From: Bacteroidota bacterium
GTDB taxonomy: Bacteria; Bacteroidota; Bacteroidia; Bacteroidales; Cfx3-03
Direction of reading: 5' to 3'
DNA: 5,151 nt
NCBI GenBank assembly: GCA_030706265.1
Contig: JAUZOX010000224.1
Coordinates: 1 to 5,151, forward strand
Shown here: piece after piece, positions 1 to 5,151 of the stretch
Numbering within the stretch: position 1 is the stretch's first letter
Layout of the letters: every line of letters begins with the position of its first letter
Program-made: the position numbers and the translations under genes
The notes under the pieces: generated by a model
What the model was told of the DNA's origin: nothing
The model's database searches: none
Seen by the model: only the letters and a program-made list of their open reading frames with translations

Positions 1-194
1 CCCCACTCTTTATTTGTGAAGGTGTTGATGGTGAAATGAATAAAACCATACATTTCGGTTTCGTGCCATTTTAACTGGGCTTCTGATGGAAGCGGACCAA
101 AGGGCTTTGGAGGCATGACTTTTTGTGCCTTCAAACCGGAAACGATGGAAATGATGAATGCAAAAGTCAGCAGAGAAATTCTTCTCAGGTTCAT
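1..194 (-). CDS. GH29-type alpha-L-fucosidase, N-terminal part (cut by left window edge)
   Basis: Reading leftwards from the ATG at 194-192, 64 full codons are visible before the edge. Residues 1-23 form a signal peptide: Asn-Leu-Arg-Arg, a hydrophobic core (ISLLTFAFIISIV), then a probable cleavage after LKA before QK. No lipobox is seen, so a periplasmic product is predicted. The mature start, PFGPLPSEAQLKWHE followed by YGFIHFTINTF and KEWG, is the N-terminal signature I recognise from Bacteroidota GH29 alpha-L-fucosidases; the H-F/N-T-F segment begins the catalytic barrel. GH29 enzymes are retaining exo-fucosidases that release terminal alpha-L-fucose. The catalytic nucleophile, acid/base and any C-terminal F5/8 or CBM domain lie outside the window, so activity and linkage cannot be judged. 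The gene follows the GH2 gene by 39 nt on the same strand and is probably cotranscribed with it. Its leader (AAAACAAAA before ATG) is A-rich with no Shine-Dalgarno, as is common in Bacteroidota. Confidence 0.85.
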   Translation of the reverse strand, partial: MNLRRISLLTFAFIISIVSGLKAQKVMPPKPFGPLPSEAQLKWHETEMYGFIHFTINTFTNKEW

Positions 195-203
195 TTTTGT
201 TTT

Positions 204-228
204 ATGATTTAATGGATAGGAAAATCAT
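204..228. repeat. small inverted repeat in the GH2-GH29 intercistronic gap
   Basis: ATGATTT at 204-210 and AAATCAT at 222-228 are perfect 7-bp inverted arms separated by 11 nt. In the minus-strand mRNA this could form a weak AT-rich hairpin about 10 nt upstream of the fucosidase start codon. It has only one G-C pair and no U-run typical of an intrinsic terminator. An mRNA-stability or translation role is possible, but chance occurrence in AT-rich sequence is equally plausible. Confidence 0.25.
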
Positions 229-233
229 GCTCG

Positions 234-2687
234 TTATTTGATGATCTGCAGCACGACATTGGCAGGTTTCAAATCAGGTGACGAAAAAGTCAGGGTTACA
301 GGCCCGGTTTTGTCAGCAGTCTGAATATAAGCTACTAATTTCCCCTTGAAAGCGGAACGTTTATTTATCTTGTATTGAGTGGTATCTACCGGGTTTGAAT
401 TCTCAAGTCCCAACAATTTTGCGGCTCCATTTATTGTACATGTAATTTCGGGATGCGAAAGAAAGACCGGAATGCCATTTTTATCCGTGATGGTTAATTC
501 AATATGTGCAAGCCCATGTTTGGTTATACTCAACTGTTTGGCATCGGCAGATGCGGTGATGGCAGATGCCTGTGCTGCTGTTTTCAGCATATCGACCACC
601 TCTTTATTTTTGGCGTCTTTTGCTATGGCTTTCAATGTCCCCGGTTCAAAAGGAATATCCCAGTATATCACGCCGCTTTTTTCAAAATCAGCCCTGTTCT
701 TGACACCCAACGACTTATCGTTTAAAAAGAGTTCCACTGTCTTGCAGTTAGTAAAGCAACTGATTCTGACTTTTTCATCTTTGGCATAGTTCCAAAGCGG
801 ATCCGCTTTTTTCTGACTCCAGATAGAACCATCTCCGTTATTTCTGGGGACGGGGGCGGTTCCGATATAGACCATGGGCTTATCGCTCCAAAGGCTTTGG
901 CGGAAAAAATATTCGGGTTTCTTTAAACCGGCAAGATCAAGTAAACCTGAAGTACTGTGTTTTGCCGGGAATCTGTTTGCTTCCCCCAGATATTCTATCC
1001 CCGTCCAAAGATATTGTGCAGAGATGAAATCGTTTTTGGCCACATCGTCCCAGGCACTCTTTCCAAAACCGTTTTCACTTCCATAGATGATACGGTTTGG
1101 ATACTTCTTGTGATCATCCGCATAACGGTACTCCTGATAGTTATATCCGGCTATATCCAGCGCATCCGCATAACCTGTTTCGTTGGAGATGATCACCCCT
1201 GCCAAAGCTGCAGTAACGGGGCGGGTAACGTCGTATTGTTTTACAATCTTCACGAGCTCCTTTGACACAACACCCAACCGGTCGGAATTCGGCATTTCAG
1301 GGTGATAGCCTCTTCCAAAGATTTGAGGATTGGTACCGACATTCAGGATAGGATGTGAGTAAGGATCATTGGGATAATCAATTTCATTGCCTATGCTCCA
1401 CATGATGATGGAAGGATGGTTCCTGTTCTTCAGGATCTGATCGCGGAGATCCCTTTCATGCCATTCTGCAAAATATTCATGATAGCCATCATTACTGGGC
1501 TTTCCTACGTTCCAACCCTCAACCCATTTGTTCTTACCGCCTTCCCATTCGTCAAAGGCTTCGTCCATGACCAGAAATCCCAGTTTATCGCATAAATCAT
1601 ATAGCTCTGTTGCATGAGGATTGTGGCTCATCCTGATCGAGTTACACCCCATCTCCTTTAACCGGATTAATCTCCGTTCCCAAACGCCGGTGGGTACTGC
1701 AACACCGAGGCACCCTGCATCATCATGCACACAGACCCCTTTGAGCTTCATCGAAACGCCATTCAGGGTAAAACCGGTGTTGGCATCAAAATGAAAATCA
1801 CGAATCCCCACTTTCGTTACAATCTGATCCAGTGTTGCATTCCCTTTCTTAACGACAGTTGTCAAAGTGTAAAGATTGGGACGATCTGTGGACCATAACT
1901 CCGGATTGCCGACACTCATCAAGACATCCAACGTGTTTTCTCCGGAGGCTGAAACCGAAACCGTTTTCACCGAACGGGCAACCGTTTGTCCTTTTTGATC
2001 TGCCAGGGTATTTTGCACTTCGACGCTGGCATCCGAAGTTGAATTGTTTTCAACCGTTACATTAACAGCGACGTCGGCTTTTTCTTTACTGACTTTTGGG
2101 GTAGTCGCAAATATGCCCCACTGTTTGATGTGCAGTTTTCCGGTTGTGATCAGAAACACGTTTCTATTGATGCCCGACCCTGCATACCAGCGCGAATCTG
2201 CAAATTCTTTATGATCAACCTTAACGGCCAGGACATTGGACTTGCCAAAATTCAACCAGGGTGTCATATCATACTGATAGGAGATATATCCATTGGGTCG
2301 CTTTCCTAAATTGTGGCCATTGATCCACACCTCTCCATTTTTGGAAACACCCTCAAAATAAATGTAAACCTTTTTGTCTTTACTGGTTACCGGAACGGTA
2401 AAAGTCTTTCTATACCAACCTGTTCCTGTTGGCAAAAAAGCCGTTGCACTTGCCCATTTTGAATCAAAGGGGCCTTCAACCGACCAGTCGTGAGGCAAAT
2501 CAACCGTTCCCCATCCTTGATCATTAAAGGTGGGCTGGAAGGCATCTTGCGGATCACCCTTGAAGAATTTCCAGTTATCATTGAACAGACGGGTTTCACG
2601 TCCAGAGCCTGTTGGGTTTGTTTGCGCAAAACCTGCAAGCGCCATGATCATGAGCGATAATAAAAGAACAAAAGACTTCCTCATCAT
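234..2687 (-). CDS. secreted GH2 glycosidase, probable beta-galactosidase
   Basis: An 817-aa product, complete, with a TAA stop at 236-234. Residues 1-21 (MMRKSFVLLLSLMIMALAGFA, cut before Q22) form a signal peptide without lipobox, so a periplasmic enzyme is predicted. Domains in order: sugar-binding jelly roll about 30-182 (LPHDWSVEGPF, WYRKTFTVP, VWINGHNLGKRPNGY); Ig-like domain about 186-299; TIM barrel about 300-600 (KLKGVCVHDD, IRMSHNPH, MDEAFDEW); a DUF4982-like beta domain about 605-701 (VELFLNDKSLG, PGTLKAIAKD); and a C-terminal Ig-like domain about 706-817. GH2 enzymes are retaining. The acid/base is E435 in WSIGNEIDYP and the nucleophile is E538 in YGSENGFG, 103 residues later; both codons were checked on the DNA. 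Near 579-591 it reads TSGLLDLAGLKKP, the beta-galactosidase-like pattern, and lacks the Asn-x-Lys carboxylate clamp of beta-glucuronidases. Beta-galactosidase is therefore favoured, but another beta-glycoside is possible. The open frame extends to an ATG at 2804, but that start would precede the promoter, overlap the divergent gene and bury the signal peptide. The second Met (2684) is an equally good start. First gene of the minus-strand operon. Confidence 0.93.
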   Translation of the reverse strand: MMRKSFVLLLSLMIMALAGFAQTNPTGSGRETRLFNDNWKFFKGDPQDAFQPTFNDQGWGTVDLPHDWSVEGPFDSKWASATAFLPTGTGWYRKTFTVPVTSKDKKVYIYFEGVSKNGEVWINGHNLGKRPNGYISYQYDMTPWLNFGKSNVLAVKVDHKEFADSRWYAGSGINRNVFLITTGKLHIKQWGIFATTPKVSKEKADVAVNVTVENNSTSDASVEVQNTLADQKGQTVARSVKTVSVSASGENTLDVLMSVGNPELWSTDRPNLYTLTTVVKKGNATLDQIVTKVGIRDFHFDANTGFTLNGVSMKLKGVCVHDDAGCLGVAVPTGVWERRLIRLKEMGCNSIRMSHNPHATELYDLCDKLGFLVMDEAFDEWEGGKNKWVEGWNVGKPSNDGYHEYFAEWHERDLRDQILKNRNHPSIIMWSIGNEIDYPNDPYSHPILNVGTNPQIFGRGYHPEMPNSDRLGVVSKELVKIVKQYDVTRPVTAALAGVIISNETGYADALDIAGYNYQEYRYADDHKKYPNRIIYGSENGFGKSAWDDVAKNDFISAQYLWTGIEYLGEANRFPAKHSTSGLLDLAGLKKPEYFFRQSLWSDKPMVYIGTAPVPRNNGDGSIWSQKKADPLWNYAKDEKVRISCFTNCKTVELFLNDKSLGVKNRADFEKSGVIYWDIPFEPGTLKAIAKDAKNKEVVDMLKTAAQASAITASADAKQLSITKHGLAHIELTITDKNGIPVFLSHPEITCTINGAAKLLGLENSNPVDTTQYKINKRSAFKGKLVAYIQTADKTGPVTLTFSSPDLKPANVVLQIIK

Positions 2688-2700
2688 TTTTTTATAAGAT

Positions 2701-2731
2701 AGTGTAATTATTTTATCATTGATTACTTTTA
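2701..2731 (+). promoter_or_regulatory. weak candidate promoter for the GH115 gene
   Basis: TACTTTTA at 2724-2731 matches the Bacteroidota -7 consensus TAnnTTTG except for the last base. The position expected for the -33 TTTG box, 19-20 nt upstream, holds only AGTG (2701-2704). If used, transcription would start near 2735-2739 and give a leader of under 20 nt before the ATG at 2755. No better plus-strand match was seen in the intergenic region, so either this weak site is used (perhaps with an activator) or the promoter lies within the start of the GH2 gene. Confidence 0.25.
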
Positions 2732-2735
2732 CAGG

Positions 2736-2767
2736 CAAACTTAAGGATTTATCGATGATATCACAAA
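2736..2767 (-). promoter_or_regulatory. Bacteroidota-type promoter for the GH2-GH29 operon
   Basis: On the minus strand, TTTG (2767-2764) is followed by exactly 20 nt and then TAAGTTTG (2743-2736). This is a full match to the published Bacteroidota housekeeping promoter pattern (-33 TTTG, about 19-21 nt, -7 TAnnTTTG). The predicted transcription start is around 2730-2733, giving a leader of about 43-46 nt before the GH2 ATG at 2687. It supports that ATG over the upstream one at 2804. The -33 box lies inside codons 4-5 of the divergent GH115 gene, and the -7 box covers the first bases of that gene's AAGGA ribosome-binding-like sequence. Confidence 0.6.
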
Positions 2768-5151
2768 AATGGCTCCTATTAATTTGTTTATTGGGCATGT
2801 TCACCGCTACAAGCGCTGCGGATTTTACGCTGGTAAGTAAAAACGTAAAGGTTTCGATTGTTTATGGCCGGAACGGAAACGCGATTGACTCCATAACCGC
2901 CAATCTGCTGGCTCAGGATATAAAAAGCGTAACCGGTTATCTGCCGGTTGTTTCAAACGATATTTCAAAGGCAAAAGGTTCGGTGATTATCATTGGAAGT
3001 CTCAGTTCAAAACTTGTTCAGGACTTATTGGGACCGAAGGCAAAGGAGTATCTTGACCTGAAAGACAAATGGGAAAGCTATATTGTCAAGGCCATTGATA
3101 AACCATATCCCAACATTGACCATGCCTTGCTGATTGCCGGAAGTGACAAACGGGGCACGGCATACGGTGTGTTCCATATATCCGAATGCATCGGGGTGTC
3201 GCCCTGGAATTGGTGGGCCGATGTGCATCCTGTCATACGAAAAGAACTCATGCTGCATCAAGTCGATTACACGTCGGCTCCTCCTTCGGTCAAATATCGC
3301 GGTATTTTTCTCAATGACGAAGACTGGTGTTTACAACCCTGGGCTGCAAAGACATTTGAACCCGAAACCGGTGACATTGGCCCCAAGACCTATGCAAAGA
3401 TTTTCGAGTTGCTTCTTCGCCTAAAGGCCAACCTGATCTGGCCTGCAATGCATCCCAGTACCAAGGCATTTTATCATTATCCCGGCAACAAAAAAGTTGC
3501 CGAAGACTATGCCATCGTCATCGGTTCTTCACATGCCGAACCCATGTTGCGTAATAACGTCGGTGAATGGGATGTCAAGACCATGGGCGCTTTCAATTAC
3601 GTGATTAATAAACCGACTGTCCAAAGATATTGGGAGGATCGGGTTAAAGAAAGCAGCAGGAACGACGCCATTTATACCCTGGGAATGCGCGGCGTTCACG
3701 ATAGCGGAATAGAAGGGGTCAAAACAATCGCCGAGACGGTTCCCCTTCTCGAACGCATCATTGTCGACCAACGGGATATGTTGAAAAAATATGTAAATGA
3801 AAAGATTACGACTATTCCCCAGGCCTTTACAGTCTATAAAGAAGTATTGGAGGTGTATGATGGTGGCTTGAAATTGCCTGAAGATGTCACGGTAGTTTGG
3901 CCCGATGATAATTACGGCTATATCCAGCGTTTGAGCAATCAAGCCGAACAGGAACGACCTGGCAGTTCCGGTATCTATTACCATGCTTCTTACTGGGGGC
4001 GCCCCCACGACTATTTGTGGCTGAGCAGCACAAACCCTTCGCTGATCCGCGAGGAGATGATGAAGGCTTATGAAATGAAATCAGACCGGCTTTGGGTGTT
4101 GAATGTGGGGGATATCAAACCGCTGGAATACAACATCCAGTTATTTCTGGATATGGCTTACAATGCAGCGCCATTTAATAAAAGCGAATATGTAAAAAGT
4201 CATATGCTGAACTGGACAACGGGTATCTTTGGTTCACAGAAGGCCGATGCCATCAATGCCATCATGTGGGAATACTATCAACTGGCCTTCGAGCGGAGAC
4301 CCGAGTTCATGGGATGGAGCCAAACCGAACCAACTACAAAGACAAATTATACCGAATACAATCACTTCTATTATGGTGACGAAGCCCAGCAACGTATCGA
4401 TCGATACAATGTGCTTGAAAGCAAGTTGAAGAAGCTGAGAAACGAGATGGATGAAAAGGATAAGGATGCATTCTATGAACTGGTTTATTATCCGGTGGTT
4501 TCAGCCGCACTGATGAACAAGAAGTTTCTTTACCGGGATAAATGTTATCTCTATGCCAAACAAAACAGGGCAAGTGCTTATGATTTTGCCGACCTCTCAA
4601 GACAGGCTTATGATAGCATTGTTTCAGAGACCAATTATTACAACAATCAATTGGCCGGGGGAAAATGGAAATACATGATGTCGATGAATCCCCGCGGTCT
4701 TCCCGTTTATCAGGAGCCGGTCATTTCAAACTTCGTCATTGACAAATCCGGACTATTCGATGTGATTCCGGAGGGCTTTGTGAATAAGGACTCAGCCTTA
4801 ATATCCGGATCTTCTAAAAAACTTTCGATGCCGGTATTCAATCATTATACCGACCGGAAATATTTTATCGATGTTTTCTTAAATGACAATCAGCGGGTCG
4901 AATGGACCTCTGCTATCAATGCGAATTGGATAAAATTATCGCAGGAAAAAGGTGTTCTTGAAGGTATATCTGGTAAGAAACAAACCAGGATCTGGGTTTC
5001 AATAGACTGGAAAAATGTTCCTGGGAACGAGAAGTTATCGGGGCAAATCACGATCAAAGGGGCAGGAAAAGAATTCATTGTTGAAGTAAGCGCAAACAAT
5101 GAGGATTACAGGGCATTGAAAGGTTATGACGGATTTATTGAGGATAATGGC
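2755..5151 (+). CDS. GH115 alpha-glucuronidase, secreted (cut by right window edge)
   Basis: The ATG at 2755 opens 799 codons with no stop before the edge. AAGGA at 2743-2747 lies 7 nt upstream, and no other ATG exists back to the in-frame TAA at 2695. Residues 1-21 or 22 are a signal peptide (KWLLLICLLGMF, then TATSAA before D23) without lipobox. GH115 enzymes are inverting alpha-glucuronidases that remove alpha-1,2-linked GlcA or 4-O-methyl-GlcA from xylan, including internal substitutions; some family members may act on other GlcA-bearing glycans. Layout: N-terminal alpha/beta domain about 23-175; catalytic barrel about 180-480 with YRGIFLNDEDW (181-191), LIWPAMHP (227-234), MRGVHD (311-316), YKEV (361-364), WPDDNYGY (382-389) and HASYWGRPHDY (410-420); helical region about 485-650; BACON-like beta-sandwich about 700-780. 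Spacing of E363, N386 and Y413 equals that of active-site residues I recall from the Bacteroides ovatus enzyme BoAgu115A (375, 398, 425); this is from memory, not alignment. The last residues (GFIEDNG) resemble the start of the GH115 C-terminal domain, so roughly 170 residues are missing. Confidence 0.93.
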   Translation, partial: MISQKWLLLICLLGMFTATSAADFTLVSKNVKVSIVYGRNGNAIDSITANLLAQDIKSVTGYLPVVSNDISKAKGSVIIIGSLSSKLVQDLLGPKAKEYLDLKDKWESYIVKAIDKPYPNIDHALLIAGSDKRGTAYGVFHISECIGVSPWNWWADVHPVIRKELMLHQVDYTSAPPSVKYRGIFLNDEDWCLQPWAAKTFEPETGDIGPKTYAKIFELLLRLKANLIWPAMHPSTKAFYHYPGNKKVAEDYAIVIGSSHAEPMLRNNVGEWDVKTMGAFNYVINKPTVQRYWEDRVKESSRNDAIYTLGMRGVHDSGIEGVKTIAETVPLLERIIVDQRDMLKKYVNEKITTIPQAFTVYKEVLEVYDGGLKLPEDVTVVWPDDNYGYIQRLSNQAEQERPGSSGIYYHASYWGRPHDYLWLSSTNPSLIREEMMKAYEMKSDRLWVLNVGDIKPLEYNIQLFLDMAYNAAPFNKSEYVKSHMLNWTTGIFGSQKADAINAIMWEYYQLAFERRPEFMGWSQTEPTTKTNYTEYNHFYYGDEAQQRIDRYNVLESKLKKLRNEMDEKDKDAFYELVYYPVVSAALMNKKFLYRDKCYLYAKQNRASAYDFADLSRQAYDSIVSETNYYNNQLAGGKWKYMMSMNPRGLPVYQEPVISNFVIDKSGLFDVIPEGFVNKDSALISGSSKKLSMPVFNHYTDRKYFIDVFLNDNQRVEWTSAINANWIKLSQEKGVLEGISGKKQTRIWVSIDWKNVPGNEKLSGQITIKGAGKEFIVEVSANNEDYRALKGYDGFIEDNG

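Noticed and set aside
379..1265. Several plus-strand open frames of 70-136 codons opposite the GH2 gene
   Set aside because: All are antisense to conserved GH2 sequence, have no convincing start signals or family motifs, and overlap one another in different frames.
2689..2697. TTTTTATAA run near the GH2 start as a sigma70-like -10 box
   Set aside because: Bacteroidota housekeeping promoters use TAnnTTTG rather than TATAAT. This sequence sits directly before the GH2 ATG and has no paired -33 element in either direction.
2704..2726. Possible operator: GTAAT/ATTAC arms 13 nt apart, with ATCATTGAT (4-bp arms around one base) at 2715-2723
   Set aside because: The arms are only 4-5 bp, the two symmetries have different centres, and the region is AT-rich. 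No known regulator site is matched, although the position between the two promoters is suggestive.
2755..2820. GH115 N terminus as a lipoprotein signal (Cys at residue 11)
   Set aside because: The residues before Cys11 are Leu-Leu-Ile, which do not fit a lipobox (Gly/Ala/Ser needed at -1). A type I cleavage site, TSA/A or SAA/D, is present further on.
3529..4008. 159-codon minus-strand open frame opposite the GH115 gene
   Set aside because: It lies antisense to the conserved GH115 catalytic barrel, has no recognisable domain, and is best explained as a shadow of the coding frame.
1..5151. SusC/SusD pair, hybrid two-component or ECF regulator, mobile element, CRISPR, tRNA/rRNA
   Set aside because: The three glycoside hydrolase genes account for essentially the whole window. 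No direct repeats, terminal inverted repeats, transposase motifs or RNA signatures were seen.

Overview
The window is a piece of a carbohydrate-degradation gene cluster, very probably from a member of the Bacteroidota. The evidence is three secreted glycoside hydrolases of Bacteroidota type, A-rich leaders with little Shine-Dalgarno signal before the minus-strand starts, and a promoter matching the Bacteroidota housekeeping sigma pattern (TTTG, 20 nt, TAnnTTTG). No SusC/SusD pair, regulator, mobile element, RNA gene or CRISPR array lies in the window, so assignment to a polysaccharide utilization locus is inference from enzyme content.

Layout: (1) 1-194, minus strand: the first 64 codons of a GH29-type alpha-L-fucosidase with a signal peptide, cut by the left edge. 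(2) 195-233: a 39-nt gap with a small inverted repeat. (3) 234-2687, minus strand: a complete GH2 glycosidase of 817 aa, probably a beta-galactosidase. It lies upstream of the fucosidase in what looks like a two-gene (or longer) operon. (4) 2688-2754: a 67-bp divergent intergenic region. (5) 2755-5151, plus strand: 799 codons of a GH115 alpha-glucuronidase with a signal peptide. It is open to the right edge and ends where the family's C-terminal domain usually begins. This gene has no entry among closed reading frames because its stop is outside the window. Coding density is close to 100%; no gene-free stretch exceeds 67 bp.

How the genes may work together: all three products carry Sec-type signal peptides without an evident lipobox, so they are predicted to be periplasmic. 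Together they could remove terminal fucose, beta-linked galactose (or a related beta-glycoside) and alpha-linked (4-O-methyl-)glucuronic acid from a branched plant polysaccharide. Complex glucurono(arabino)xylan, arabinogalactan protein or a mixed hemicellulose/pectin side chain are the candidates; the window cannot decide between them.

I did not find an undescribed biological system. The most interesting local feature is the compact divergent control region. A near-consensus minus-strand promoter has its -33 box inside the signal-peptide codons of the GH115 gene. A weaker plus-strand promoter candidate interlocks with it.
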